Part shown: piece by piece, positions 23,459-36,468 of the stretch
Position numbering within the stretch: the first letter of the stretch is position 1
Layout: each line of letters starts with the position of its first letter
Assembly (NCBI GenBank): GCA_944990035.1
Contig: CALYLX010000126.1
Span: 1,488,001 to 1,552,000, forward strand
Direction of reading: 5' to 3'
From: Clitopilus passeckerianus
Taxonomy: Eukaryota > Basidiomycota > Agaricomycetes > Agaricales > Entolomataceae
Length of the DNA: 64,000 nt
Made by a program: the position numbers and the translations under genes
The notes under the pieces: model-generated
What the model was told of the DNA's origin: nothing
The model's database searches: none
Seen by the model: only the letters and a program-made list of their open reading frames with translations

Positions 23459-26221
23459 ATGCTGGGCACACTGCAAGGCTTTCAGCACAATCACCAGCAG
23501 CAAGGCTCTCTTGGGCAGCAACAAGGCTTGCAGCACCAGGGACAGCAACAGCAACAACCCGGCCAGCAGAACCAACTTCAACAACCACCGCCTCCTCAGA
23601 GCGGACAAGACTTCACTCTTTCAAGTGTCCTTCATTTCTTGCAAACGGAATGGAGGCGCTATGAGAGAGACCGTAACGAATGGGAGATTGAAAGAGCAGA
23701 GATGAGGGTCCGTGCATCATTCAATTTCGGTGGTTTGTCGCTTTCTGACCGGACTTCCTCACGTTCAGGCTCGTATAGCCCTGCTTGAAGGAGAACGAAG
23801 GTCCTTTGAAAATGTCAAACTTGACTTAATGCGAAGAATCAAGATGCTTGAATATGCGCTACGTGTGGAACGGTGCGTCTTACGACCGCTGACTCGTGTA
23901 CCAGTGACCCTGACGTGTCCTTCTCGGTCGTAGCTCAAAACAACTCTCTCAATCGACGTCACAAAATAATACTTCCTCAAAATCATCTTCCAACGCAAAC
24001 GCGATCAACAACAAGGAGGACGCTCAGAGTCATAAAGAGGAGAGCGGAAATAGCTCTCCACGCAGCGAAGGTGCGAGTGAAATGGCAAGCGCGTTGGCCA
24101 AATCTAACTTGCCTATTCAGACTCTCCGCTACCGGATAGCCGTCTTTCAAACGGAGCACCAGCTGTCGGAACATTGGGTCGACCGGGCTCATGGAGTGGC
24201 GCCAGTGGACAAGGTGCTGCGTCTGTTGCAGGCCTAGGGAAACCTCCTCCAGGGAGGGATCCCAAGAGTAGGGCACGCAGCAGAGATTACCTCAAACAGT
24301 ACGCCAATTTTCGCCCTCGTAGGAGGATTGTGCTAACGGCAGTTGAAACAGATGTCTCCAAGAAATCACTTATTTGACCTCTCCTCAGGCTATGAACCCA
24401 TTGCCGAATCGACCTCTCATGAATAATTCGTCTATACCTCTCTCGCTCCCGAATATGCCCTCCTTTGATCGCCCCAGGAAAGTGCTTCCTGAACCTGGCA
24501 AAGATTTCCCTCTCCTCAATGGACACCCACTTATACCCGGCCAATCATCCACACCAATGTCTTCTACGCCTCAGATATCTATGTTGGACCGTGGCAATGC
24601 TCCTGGATCCAGCCAATCTCCAGTTCCACCCTCTGCAGTACCAATGGCCTCTGTGTCTTCGCAGCCTGGGCAGTCACAAGGGGCCGACCAGAACGACAAG
24701 GAAAGGTCTGGAGATGACTTCGAGAGTCGCTCAACAACTGCTATCTTCAGACCTGATGATGCAGGTGAATGGAGAGAGAAGTTGAGACGGTCTCATGAGG
24801 CTGCTGAGCTGGCCAAGGCTCAGAGGGATGGTCAGAATGGATCTGCAGCTGGTACTAGCGCTTGGGGAGTCCAACAAGATGAGGAGGAGATTAAGGAAGA
24901 CGGCGAAGTCGACGATGAAGAATCGACGGTGTCGAGTGAAGGCGATGAGAATAAGGTTTGGAAAGCCAAGCGGACACTTAGAAAGTCAGTTGCTTTATTC
25001 TTGAAGAAAGAAATGTTCTGACTATTTGGCCTTTTACTAGCCACTTGGATGCTGTACGAGCTCTCGCCTTCCACCCGACGGAACTCTGCTTGGCAACCGG
25101 TGGTGATGACTGCACCGTAAAAATCTGGCGAGTAGATGTTAGTGGCCTAGCTGCATCAGGGTAAGTCCATGTTTGACGGCGTTTGATTTATGCGTATACT
25201 CATTTTGCCATGTAGCTCACGCCCAACCACTGAGGTTGAGCCTCAAATTACGCTCAGGGGACACTCGGCTGCCATCACGCGGTTGATCCATTCACCCTCC
25301 AAAGGTCTCCTATACTCTGCTTCACTGGACTCGTCGATCCGCGTGTGGGCACTTCCCGGCCCGTCACATACGACATACGCGCCCTATGACGAAACACGAG
25401 CACGAGGAGAGCTCATTGGGCACACCGACGCTGTTTGGGACTTAGCTCTAGTCAGAGACGAAAGCACCTTGATTAGTTGTGGTGCCGAGGGCACTGTCAA
25501 GGTTTGGGATGTCAGTGGATCATCAGGTGGTGGTTCGTTGAAGTTGGCTTGGGGCTGGAACGGGCTCGAGAACCTTGACGAGTTGCATGCTGAGAATGAG
25601 AACGTTCCTGGTGCAACTGCGGTTGAGGCCCTTAAGGTTGACCTAAAGAAGGTTGCCGTGGCTTACCAGAACGCGGTGGTCAAGGTTTTCGATATTGAGA
25701 CTGGGAAGGAATTGTCACGACTGCAAAGCGACATGAGTTATGGTGTGTGTTGTTCTTTAGGAATCCTTGTTTCCTCTGACCCACTTTGATTCTAGACGGT
25801 ACGCCTGCTACCCAGATTAATAGGATAGCTTCGCACCCGACTCTATCCTTACTTGTCACGGCCCATGAGGACAAGTTCATCCGCATATTCGATATTACAA
25901 CAGGTAAGATGAAATCGTGTTTTATGCCTTGTACCCCGCTCATGATCCATTACAGGACAATGCACTCATTCCATGCTTGCGCACCTCGACGGAGTTACAT
26001 CGCTTGCCATTGACCCTGCTGGGTTCTCCCTTGTGTCTGGCAGCCACGACTGTTCCATCCGGTTCTGGGATCTCCTTGGATCCCGGGCTTGCGTCCAGGA
26101 GATTACAACACACCGGGAAAAGGCCCGTGAGGGCGTTCTCGATGTCGAGTTCCACCCATCGCTGCCATTCATGGCTAGCGCAGGAGCTGATGGAGTGGTG
26201 AAAATCTATGCATCGTCATAA
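23459..26221 (+). CDS. Striatin (STRIPAK complex scaffold)
   Basis: Striatin is the B''' regulatory scaffold of PP2A in the STRIPAK complex; in fungi (PRO11/FAR8) it controls hyphal fusion, fruiting and septation. The N terminus is rich in Gln and Pro (residues 8-50). It is followed by the striatin coiled coil near residues 52-115 (SVLHFLQTEWRRYERDRNEW, then ERRSFENVKLDLMRRIKMLE). Next come YLKQCLQEITYLTSPQ, reached through a correctly phased intron, and a disordered Ser/Pro region. A seven-bladed WD40 domain ends the protein, with blades such as ATGGDDCTVKIW, SASLDSSIRVW, GHTDAVWDLAL, SCGAEGTVKVWD, SGSHDCSIRFWD and SAGADGVVKIY. Length is about 720-740 aa. The ATG at 23459 lies before the Gln-rich tract. 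Confidence 0.95.
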
Positions 26222-26679
26222 TACGAACTGCTATCGCTAGTGCTATTCTGGCGGTTTCCGGAGGGGAGGGGGTGTATTGCAGAATTGACGTATATTTGCT
26301 TCGGACGGCTGATTATTTGGTCGTTTTATTCAGAGTTTTTTTCAGCCATTCACGTTACTGTAGCATGTTCGTTTGTGATTTGCTTTTTATTTTCACGACC
26401 TTATACCAACGACCCGCCAATTAATTGACTCATGGTTTCTCTGGTGGCTCGTTCAAGTTCGACGTGAGGTTCATTCTGCGTACAAGGTATCAAAAGGGCT
26501 AGGGCTACAGTGGGTGCTAAAAATACAGCCAGTGGTGGTAATACATAAAATCAATAGAGTTCCCGATGAGAGTGCGAAGATCGAAAATTGAGGTCCCAAG
26601 GGAAAAATGGAGATAAAAAGGCGCTATATCTCTGCATTGGTTGTGGGTAGGAGGTCGGATGCAGTTACCATAGTAAACA
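26222..26679. other. Convergent 3' region, striatin / cAMP phosphodiesterase
   Basis: These 458 bp between converging stop codons are T-rich then A-rich and are best read as two 3' untranslated regions. No additional gene is supported. Confidence 0.45.
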
Positions 26680-27935
26680 CTAACCGATGCGCATTCCTTG
26701 TTCTACGCCAACGATGGCTGCTCCAAGACCTTTCTCTTCAACTAAGGTCTTGACTTGTTTGACTATGATATCCCTCAGACACATCTTCGGGTCTAGGCTA
26801 TCCTTGCAATGCATGACGTATACTGTCAAACCAGCGAGAGCACCTTGCAGGTCGTCGTGAGAAACGTGAGCTACCTTTTGCCGTTTGCGTAGAGGGCGCA
26901 GAAGGCGGCTTCCGTTAGAGGCTACGACTTGTGTCTTCCTGGATTTCACGACCTCGATGGCGAGGTTTGTGAGCTCTGCAACTAAGTGCTCTGGGTTAAG
27001 ATGTCCGTAGAGTAAGCTGTCGCATCGGCCGGAGGGGTATGAACATTCGATGAAGATGGAAGATAGTGTGTGTGGTATCTTTGGCGCTGCTGCTTGCCAG
27101 ACCTCGAAGGTTTTGGGCTTGCGAGCGAGAGAGTCTGGTTCGACGTCGCCGAAGAAGAGGAACTCTTGTTTGTGGATGTCGTGTCGGATGAAAAAGACAG
27201 CAGAATGATAATCCCCGATGTGTTATGACCATGGTTTATGGCCATAGTTCGGACGGAGACATTGGGGTATATACTCTGATACATATTGTTCGTCTTGAGA
27301 CTGGAGGAGGTGAGCTTAGCGGAGGCCTGCCGTGATGGGTATCAAAACTTACTTGGAATAGAGCAGCTTGAAGTCTTCGTCTGCTTCGTCCCAGGAGGCC
27401 AGGTTGGGCCATAGCCTGTCGGAGAATACGCTCTCAATATCCTGGAGGGTTTGCTTCGTGGCGTATATCCGTTTCCGTGAGCCGCCCAGCGAACCGGCGG
27501 ACAGCACTAGGCCGGAAATGTGATCCAAGTGGGCATGGGTGATCAGATAACATCTATTGTGGTGTCAAATGGCAGTTCATATCTCATAATGGCTCAATAC
27601 TTACTTTAAGAAAGAATAGATAGCCGGAGCGGTGTATGCGGTTTCGGCACACGAGCCAAACAGGTCAGGATTCTTCTGTAATAAGTTAGCAAGAGTGCCC
27701 TGCCCAGATCCTAGAACATGTTAATACAATGCAGCAGGCGAGATGTCGGTGTGCTCACCGGCCTCTAAGGCTATAATTCCATCCTTCCACTGTGACTCTT
27801 GGGGTTTGAGGAGGTAGCTAAAATATTGGTAAAAATGATGAAAGAACTGTGGTACAACTGCTGGACGTACGCGGATAGGTTAGTTTCGTCTGGACCGCCG
27901 CCGGCGCCTACAACGACGAGGTCAAAAGTGGGCAT
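26680..27935 (-). CDS. PDE1: Class II 3',5'-cyclic-AMP phosphodiesterase (PDE1-type)
   Basis: A low-affinity cyclic-nucleotide phosphodiesterase of the metallo-beta-lactamase fold (PDE class II, like yeast PDE1), which ends cAMP signals. It opens MPTFDLVVVGAGGGPDETNL. The metal motif is CYLITHAHLDHISGLVLSAG (HxHxDH). Later come RKRIYATKQTLQDIESVFSD, then FFGDVEPDS, and SSIFIECSYPSGRCDSLLYG with GHLNPEHLVAEL. The protein ends VEQGMRIG at 26680. Length is about 370-390 aa with five or six short introns. All metal-ligand motifs expected for the class are present. It is divergent from the uncharacterised gene at 28261. Confidence 0.93.
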
Positions 27936-28260
27936 TGGATAATTCTAAACTGAAGACAAGATGGGTCAATTTAAGGATGAACGAGCTTCAGGGGAACGCG
28001 TCTAACGGTGCTGAACGGTTATAGCTTAGATACGCCGGTCCCTCGACGCACAGCCCCGAATAGACCTTCAATCAACGTACTCACAGTTGGTCATTGTTAA
28101 ATATCGTGAACACGCTGTCAAAAACGTGGCTAAGCCATCTCCTTTCAATAGAACGACTGTAAGGCACGCGACTGTGGCAGTAAACGGATATAGGCAGCAG
28201 AAGAATGAATCCGTGTCAGAAGGGTCCACCGCGCTGTGCTCGGCTCTTTTATGACTTGTA
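27936..28260. promoter_or_regulatory. Divergent promoter region, cAMP phosphodiesterase / SIM-motif protein
   Basis: A 325-bp region between the divergent ATG codons at 27935 and 28261. I see no clear TATA box or repeated element. Confidence 0.4.
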
Positions 28261-31200
28261 ATGCAACCCTCACATGCTACTCAAGCATCCAGCCCGAATG
28301 CGGTGAACAACAACAAGAAACTCTTCTCCGTATTCGCGAAAAAGCTAGCACAAGACGATCCAAAGGTTTTCGGGGATTACACCGAACGTTTCGCAATTTG
28401 GCTAAGCGATGATAGAGCGTACTACACGGAGGCGCGCCCAGAGGTACATAGGCGTTTTAAGCCATCGCTACCATCCACGTACTCACAATAAATGATAGAT
28501 TTTGAAAGTTCTAACAGTTAGTAAACGAGGATCAATGTCGTTGACCACTGAAACGAATTCTTCCATCGCAGACAGCGTACTGGACGGTTAGACGTAACGC
28601 AGCTCCTGAGTTGGATCCCAATGCACCGTTCCATGTATCAAGCAACTTCAACCATCCTATGATAGACCCGTATAATCGCTTGCTACAGCAGGTCTTTCAG
28701 CATATGGGCAGATTTACAGAGCCGAATTTGAAAGGTCAGCGAAGGTCGTTCTACCAGTCAGACAGCCCCTTCGACCGTCTTTCTAGGGACACTTCGAACC
28801 TTGCTTGCGACTGTGCTTCGCAATCCTCTCCCACCACCACCGCCGCCAGCTTACATTGACTTAACTGAAGAGTAAGTCATGAGAATCCCTTTTTGGAAAT
28901 GCGGTTCTGACATCCTTTCAAAGACCTCCAGCAGTACCCCAGAGTAAGTTTATCTTGCGTACCGTCAAACAAAGGTCCTTGTCTGACTGTAGGTACAATA
29001 GACGTCGTTCCAGCTGCTTCCCGGCTTGGTCAACCGTTGACCATCGACACGAGCCCACCTCCCTATAATCCTAGCCAATCCAGCTCAGTCTCACACATTG
29101 ATCCAAGAGCTCTTCAACCTCCGTCAACTATCAATCCAGCACAAACACATATGCAGCATTCTCCGCTGACTCGGAATCCAGGACAAATACTGCCTAATCC
29201 AGTCCATGGAGTCATGCAGCCTGGCCCTGTGTATGCTAATGTGCCTACAAACCCTTCACATACGTCTCCCGCTCAGCCTTCTTCCGGGACTCAATCTCCG
29301 CTCGCTAAATTACCACAATCTGTTCTGCAAGCCGCACGTCAGGCTCTTGTCCCTAGACCGGCAATAAATCCTGGTGCTGTTTTAGTTGGGCACAATGGCC
29401 AAGCCAGTCATCTACCTCCAACCGCATCTTACGGAATAATGCCTGAGTCACCGGAGGTTTCGCTCTCAAGTCCTTTCAGCGCTCGGGCTCTTACAACACC
29501 ACCTGATATCTCACAAGTGCCATCAAGCGCGTCTACAACCCGTCCGCCTATTCCTCAGACACAACAAGGCGCTTTAGATGTTGCTCGATTAAGACAAAAC
29601 TCGGCACCGGCCACCGTGCTCGTAGGGTTGGCCGGAGCTCAGCAGAAACTTCCTACACCAACACCAATGCAAATCTCTCAAACTCCACCGATTGGCTTGA
29701 CAAACATGCGGACTCAGCATAATGCGTCACCTATTGCAGCGTCACCAGTCTCGATGTTACCCACGCAAATGCTACCACCTTCTTCTCGACCCTCTTCATC
29801 TGCGGGTCCAGCTCGTCCTCCCTCTGCCTCATTCAAAACACCTGCACCACCCACGCCCACGGCATCACTTCCGAGTGGTATGTTCGCAAGCAGCCCGCCC
29901 ACCTCGGTCCCTCCAACCTCAGTTTCTAGCTCGCCCAACCCTCCTCCTAGTCGTTCCGCGTCGATCAGCATTCTGAGTCCCTCCTCCCTGACCCCAAGCT
30001 CCGCAACGTCAGCTGGCCCTGCTGCTCGCAAAGCAAGGAGGAAGCCGAGAATGCAGTTGGATCAGCTCATTGCGACGGATCTGAAGTCCTTCACGGGCCA
30101 TCCACCCTCAGGAGGAGTGAAAGCTGAGCCTGTTGATGATGCGCATTTGTTGCAGCCTCAAAGTACTGGACCGTCATTGGAAGGACCAGCAAATCTTCCG
30201 ACGAAAGGTCACCTTCTGGAGGCGCCTACTTCTGCGCCCCTTACTACTTCCACGGCTTCAAATAAAGCACCCAGGGAGTATATAGTGATATCGGACGATG
30301 AGGACATGCCACTTGCAGTGGCCCCCAAGGCTCCAACACCTACGGTGCTTGCCCAACAAGAACCCGCACAAGCACCGCAAACTGCCCCAGTAAGTACAAT
30401 CTCGGTCTACTTTTGGAGCCTGCCTGATATTCGCTACTTAGGTTACTAGCGTTGAAACGGATCAGGAGATGGAATTTGGAACTCCTGCGGTGGATTCACG
30501 GAATGAGCTCGAATTTCCTGCGCAACTCGACTTTGATATGAAGGACGATATGGTACTCCCAGAACCCATGGATATCGAGGCCAGCAGAGAATCGAGTGTG
30601 ACGAACGTCGATTCCGCTGCAGCCCTGCTTGGAGAGGCTGATACGAATAAAACGCTGGCGGTGGCTCCTGAAGACGTGGAAATGGGCGAAGACAGCCTCA
30701 AGGACAAGATAGGGACGGCGGAAAATAACATCGCGGAAATCAACAAACTTCAGGCCGCAGACATGGCCCAGGAACCTGCAGCAGAGCCAGAAACGGCACA
30801 GCTCTCGAACGAGGGTGCTTCGACTCAGGTGTCTGTGGGAGTTTCTTCCACAGATGAACCGATTGCGAATGCTGTGGACAAGGCTCCTTCCAATACAGTA
30901 CAAGATAACTATTCCAGGGGTAGCATTTTACCACGAACGGCGACACCTCCATCATCTACTATATCTCAAGAGGCAGCAATTTTAAGGCCTCTGGAGAACC
31001 GGATAGAACTCACAGAATCCCGGGGTGGGGCGCAAGCACCGCTGAAAAGAGTACAGCTTGCGTTTGGTTCATCGCTCAACAACCTCAGAGTCAGCGTGCC
31101 TCCCGAGGCACTCTCTCCCGCTCTTGTTGACAACATTATAGTCCGACGCCCAGGTGCATAATCCCGTGAAGAAGTAGAGTTGCCTACTGACGTTCCGACA

Positions 31201-31877
31201 AATTAGATGAATTCGATGAAGAAGCCCATGTCGCTGCAGAGGTCCCTGGTCAATCAAAGAAATGTACCATCCGTATGAAGATAGCAGTAGTCGCAGACAA
31301 TTTTGACAATGTTCTTCTCTGGAGGGATAGAAAACTACACACAAGGTACGTAGATCTCGTAGAGTTGACATTTTTATGGCTTACCTTGAGTTTTTAGGCC
31401 GCTAGAGAAAAGTTATACCTATACCCTGTGGTGCTACCATACCAAAGATAGCAGGATCAACAATCCGCGACCCTCTCTTGACGTGAGCCCTCCATCGACT
31501 TGGCCCACGAATGGCCACCTCTGTATGCGTGGAATGCTCAAGGGAACCAAAATAACTGTCCCAATGTCACCACCCTATCGTGTATGTACCATTGTTTACA
31601 CTCATGCACCGATGCCCTTTGTTCACCATCCGTCCAGGCTGGACCATACGGAATGATCGATGTTACAGACTTCATTGACTCCACCGACAGCACCATAGAA
31701 CTTACCCAGACGACCGACACCACTGCTTATCATTTCGTCCTTCGATGCCATCACCCTTTACAATGCCAACTGGACGAGGCACTTGAAAAGCGTAGGAAAG
31801 ATGAACTGTGGAAAAAGTGGACGTCTGATATTATCAAACCATTCGATATCCCCCTTCCTACCATGATTGCGGCATGA
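28261..31877 (+). CDS. Uncharacterised disordered protein with SUMO-interaction-like motifs
   Basis: No known family is recognised. About nine exons join cleanly, including one of only 18 nt. The first 120 residues look folded and helical (KLFSVFAKKLAQDDPKVFGD; HPMIDPYNRLLQQVFQHMG). Next is PPPPPPAYIDLTEE, a SUMO-interaction-type motif, then about 350 Pro/Ser/Thr-rich residues, a short basic patch (ARKARRKPRMQLDQ), and a second motif, REYIVISDDEDMPL, with hydrophobic residues before acids. A further disordered stretch precedes a C-terminal beta-rich domain of about 200 aa (CTIRMKIAVVADNFDNVLLW; HLCMRGMLKGTKI; GMIDVTDFIDSTDSTIELTQ; YHFVLRCHHPLQCQ). That layout loosely recalls the PINIT domain of Siz/PIAS SUMO ligases, but no MIZ zinc finger follows. 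Function in SUMO or chromatin biology is an inference only. Confidence 0.72.
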
Positions 31878-32164
31878 ACTTTGCCACCCTCACACTTGAC
31901 ACACATAAAATAATTTGAACCACTAAATGTAGATATACTTATTAGATTGTAATCTGGTCAATTTAAGGGTCGTTACTAGTCAGATTAGCCAGACTTAACC
32001 AGTATGCAAAGAAATCCTGAGAGAAAGGAGGGAAAGGCGAGTTGGTTCCATAATGGGAAGAGTAGATTGGGTTAAAGTCAGGGAAAGTCAAGGAGTGTGG
32101 TCGGTTAAGGCATTTAGAAAGTTGAAATACAATGTCCAGCCCAAAACAGGGGATAAATAGTCAG

Positions 32165-35100
32165 TTAATTGCCGAGTAGGCTATTAAGCGCCCGCTGAAC
32201 GTCGTATGCGTTCCTTTCAAGTGCTTCCACTGCCTGGCTCCGACTGAAACCCATTGACGTTAATTGCTTCACGGACTCCACGTCGTCGTCGACAGCTGGG
32301 GTAGGAGTCCTTCCACCTGTCTCCAAAGGAGGGGTCAATAATGTAGACGGTAGTGGCTCGTGTTGTTGTTGTTGCTGCTGCTGCTTCTTCTTCTTGCCGA
32401 AGGGGAGACGAATCTGGAAGTTCTGTTAATTATCAGGATGTAAGACACTGCAAATAAAGAGGTCACATACGCTGAGTCCCGAACGTCTTGTGGGTGCATC
32501 CTTCTGCTTCTCATGCACTTCCTTAGATGAAGAAGACGACAAGCGGGGTTTAGGAGAGGCCGTTCTCACCGGAGGAGAACTGGGTCGAGCAGGAGGGGAG
32601 TCGGGAAGAATGGATGGGGTGCCACGAACAGGGCTAGTGGGGGTAGCCCTCACCTCAGAAGAAGTCGGGAACGGATTCGTGCTGGCAGGTTCAGGTGCAG
32701 CAGGCTGGGGTGGGGTGAAGGAAGTCTTCAAATCAAGGGAAGGGGTATTGGTATCGAGTCCCATGAAGGTTTCATCGAAGAGACTGGTCTGACGCTTGGA
32801 CTGAGGTTGTTCTAGAGCTTTTCCGTTAGGTGAAACTGTGGGTAGAGTAGTCGGTGGGGTCGGGAATGCTCCAAAGTCGGGGACATTAGCTTTAGCAAAA
32901 GTCTCTGGCTTCGGTGGCTCCGTGTCAGCAACGGTAGGTGCGGTCTTTGTTGCACTCGCAAAGTCGAAGTTGTCGTCGAAGGCAGAGTCAAATGAGAATG
33001 GCTGGGTAGTAGCCGTTGCTGACGCTGGGATAGTCCCCATTGCCTCGTCGAATGCATTGGCACCAGCAGGCTCGTCCTTGACTACTTCACCGACGGAGGC
33101 AGCTGTTGCGGGGGAGGAGAAGAATGCTTGATCAAAGTCATTGTCCTGTTTCTGTGCGGTCTCGCTCGTGGCGGCGGAGTCGCCAAAGACTGCGTCAAAT
33201 GCATTGTCGGTTGCAGGCTCGTGTGCAGCTGCGCCGTTGGTTCGAGGAGGGGAAACAGCATTATTCTGATTCTCAGCCGACTTGGATTTTTGTAACTCTG
33301 AGAGGGGGACTTCGTCCTCACTATCACTATCACTGTCGGACTCGTCGATCTCGAGCTCCTTCAGGTTGGCAGCTAAATCCGTTGCATCGGGATGCTCTGC
33401 TACGGGCTCCGCTGAGGGCCGGTCTTTGATGAGCTCGTTGGTTGGTTCGATCTTGTGGTTCTCGGCCTCAATCACGGGGAACTTCGACGCTACATCATCA
33501 AGAGAGGTAAATTGAGGGGAGCTGGTCGCCGCAGTCTGATTGGCAGAGGTGGGAGGTGTGAAAAAATCGTGTTCGTTCTCGGTCGTGCCAGCAGAGTGGG
33601 GTGTTTCGTCCACACCGAGGTTAGATTGTACCTCAACCGGAGCGGGTTTTGACGCTTCCGTGGTCAGGTCCGCCGCCTGAGGTCCTCCCGTTTCGCCAGC
33701 AAGTTGTTCGGCCTTCTCTTCCTTGACATCCTTGGATTCGAATGCATCGGCAAAACCAAACGGATCATGGTCTGCAGTGGGTTCAGGGACCGATGTGTTC
33801 ACCGCACTTGGTGAGGGCAAAAGAGTCTGGAAGGGAGACTGGGAGCGGGGAGTGCCGCCACCTCTTGTGAGCCTGTCGAACGGATTATTGCTCTTGGCGG
33901 AAAGGATGGAGCCGTTAGGGCTGGTGGGTTCAGGCGAAACTGGAAGGGGCTGCGAGGCAGCGAACGTGAGGGAATCAGGAGAGGTGGCCCTAACTTGAGG
34001 TAAAGATGCCAACGAGGCCGAAATGGAAGCGACTTCAGCTTCAGTGTCGTCCTTTTCCTTAGCGATGGAGGCAACCTCAGCCTGTGCTTCCTCAAGCTCC
34101 TTCTGCGCCTTTGCTCTTTCAGCCTCTTTGGTGCTCAGCTGCTTCTTAGCAATGGCAAGAAGGCCTTTCTGCTGCTTAGCATCCTTCTTGGCTTTCTCGA
34201 TTTCCACCTTGATAGACTCTGCTTGTTGACCTGTCTCGATCATCTTGCGATGCAGGTCTCTGGCATCCTCCTTGTCACGGAGGAAAGCCCCTTCAATCTC
34301 TGCCTTTTCGACGCGGACAGCACTGAGATCAGACTCGGCTCTGATGAGCTCTTCTCTCGTCTTTTGGATCTCGGCCGTTTGGTTGGCCTGACGTTCGCGA
34401 AGGGTTGCGAGTAGCTTGCTTTCGGTCTCGTAGGCAGCCTTAGCGGATGAGAGCTGGGTTTGGAGTGATGCGAGCTGCGCGGCTTGGTTAGCGAGAGTTT
34501 CCTCGAGAGCAGCGCGTTCGTTCTTAGCCGTCTCTAGAGAGCGGTTGGTCGAGCTGAGCTGGTTCTGGGTATTGCCAATCTCGGCGGATTTGTCTTGCAA
34601 AGGCGGGGATGTAGCTGCAATGGGCTCATCTTCGTCAAAGAGCAAATCGCGCGGGGGTGCAAATGTGGAGGAGGAGGAGGAACCGAATGGGTCTGGAGTC
34701 TTATGAGGAGGGACTGGAGTTTTGTCGAAAATGTTTGGTTGAGGTGGCTGAGGAGCAGTGGCCGAAGACGGAGGGGTATCATCCCAAAGGAGATCTCTGA
34801 TTGCTTCGGGTTGCTGCGGCGGATATTGAGCTTGCACTGGCGAGAATGGCGAGGAGGATGCTGCCTTGTTTCTCATCGCGGGAGGAATCAATGATTGGGG
34901 TAGGGCATCTGGTAGAGGGGTACCAGAGAGTTTCTTCTGGATAAGATGCATGGCAATAGCAAAGCCATCCTTAGTCAATTGACCGTTCCCACTCAGGTCG
35001 GAAAGGTCCCTGAAATTGAGGGTTTAATGATGACGAACCGTAGCGTACACCAAAAACGTACCAAATTCGAGCCAAGTCGTCATCACCAAGGTTAGATTGC

Positions 35101-36260
35101 CTGAGGAACTTCTCAGCGGCAGCGGCATCAGCATATCCTGTGTGATGAGGATCGAGTTCTTCAAAGTAGCGATCTGAGGCTGCCTTTTCAGCGGCTGTTA
35201 CATCCCAATGGGAAGCCGAACCATTTGCCTGCTGACCGAATGGAGCAGGCGTAGGGCGAGCTGGAAGTGCGGGAGGTACAGAGGCATGAGATCTTCCAGT
35301 GAGGTTTGGCTGCAACGTCTGGCCAGTGTACTGCGGCTGAAGGGCAGAGCGGTTTTGAGGAAGGCACCGCTAAGGGGAGTAAAAGAACCGCTGTTACTGC
35401 CTCCTGTGGTATGCGACCTAATGCTCGCAGTAGAAGCAGCAGCTTGGCCCCTTGCTTGTTGAACTAAGCCAGGGGGGAGCTCGTTTGGAAGAACGGCAAT
35501 GGTCTTGGACATGAGTCCTTGGATGAAGTACATCGCAACGATGAAGTCGGTAGAGTCAAGGGAGCCTCTATCATTTGTATCCGCAAGTTGCCTTGTTGGA
35601 TTTTAGGATATGTATAGCTCAGAGGTAAAATAAAGAACGAACCAAACCCTGAGCAGTTGATCATTTGAAAGTCTGGATTTGACGAATATATCACGGGCCG
35701 CGTTACCTACAAGATATAAGCAAAAAGTTTGAACAGCAATAACTAGTACTTACTGCTAAGAAGCCCGTCGGGCCCGGGTCCCGCTTTCTGGAATATGCCC
35801 GAGAACTTGCTTCGGTCTTGGGGCGTCAAGGGTGGGAATGCAGGCGGCGGAGGTGATTTCGGTGCTGAAATTCCAGTGTTTTGTGGCGCAATAGCAACCA
35901 CACCGTCAATTTGAGGTACGGGACCAGCTAAGGGAAGGAATTGTGATTAAATGATGATGACGTGCAACGCGGCGCGAACATACGTTTATTGACGAGATCC
36001 TTCGTGACTCTTTCACCCTTCTGAGCCCATCCCATAAGTCTTATGGCTATTGCAACACCTTTCTTCGAGAGCCAGCCATTGTTATCTTCGTCAGCGATAG
36101 TCCAAATCTCTCCGAGGGTTGTGGGCGCGAGGTTTGCACCTCCAAAGACTGTGACAGCAACATCACCAGTGATAATTCCAAGTTTCTGAGTATCGGCCTG
36201 AGTAAATATAGCTTGCACCAGTGAGAGTTCAGCCTGGGTCGGCGCAAAGTTGGCCGCCAT
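32165..36260 (-). CDS. EDE1: EDE1-like endocytic scaffold (three EH domains, coiled coil, UBA)
   Basis: An early-arriving clathrin-endocytosis scaffold (Eps15/EDE1 family). EH domain 1 is near residues 5-95 (PTTLGEIWTIADEDNNGWLS), EH 2 near 130-215 (NDQLLRVWNLADTNDRGSLD) and EH 3 near 300-390 (GDDDLARIW, then LTKDGFAIAMHLIQKKL). The last two are split by introns. A Pro-rich segment and a long coiled coil follow (34590-34020 on this strand), then a disordered acidic region. The C terminus is a basic/poly-Gln stretch (KKKKQQQQQQQ) and a UBA domain (VKQLTSMGFSRSQAVEALER), ending ALNSLLGN. About 1,250 aa. The ATG at 36260 begins MAANFAPTQAEL; an in-frame ATG 10 codons upstream (36290) is also possible. 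Open frames on the opposite strand at 32.5-35 kb are shadows. Confidence 0.94.
32361..32395. repeat. Trinucleotide repeat in the EDE1 coding region
   Basis: A run of TGT/TGC/TTC triplets on the plus strand, read on the minus strand as a Lys then Gln homopolymer (KKKK then seven Gln) just before the UBA domain. It is a coding microsatellite and likely length-variable. Confidence 0.8.
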
Positions 36261-36468
36261 TGTGGTCGACGATGAGGGAGGAGAACGCAACGCCGCGCCA
36301 ACCCTTACTCCAGATTGTTTTCCGTAGCTGACGTAAGTATCAAATTAGGGCAGTAGCACGTGACCCTGCACGCCCTTCACGTCCTCTTTAGGCGCTAAGA
36401 ACGAAGGTTGAACTTGTATCGCGCTGTATTTCTTTTCTTCTCCTTGTTTCTTCATTTCTTTCACGATA
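36261..36468. promoter_or_regulatory. Short bidirectional promoter, EDE1 / UBE2C
   Basis: A 208-bp divergent region between ATG codons at 36260 and 36469. It ends in a pyrimidine-rich block just before the UBE2C start (36425-36465). Confidence 0.45.

Noticed and set aside
29714..30031. Minus-strand Gly/Glu-rich frame
   Set aside because: Shadow of the Pro/Ser-rich disordered region of the plus-strand gene at 28261.
32490..34894. Several plus-strand open frames of 60-107 codons
   Set aside because: They are complementary-strand shadows of the long EDE1 exon, with Gly/Arg/Ser-biased composition and no domain.
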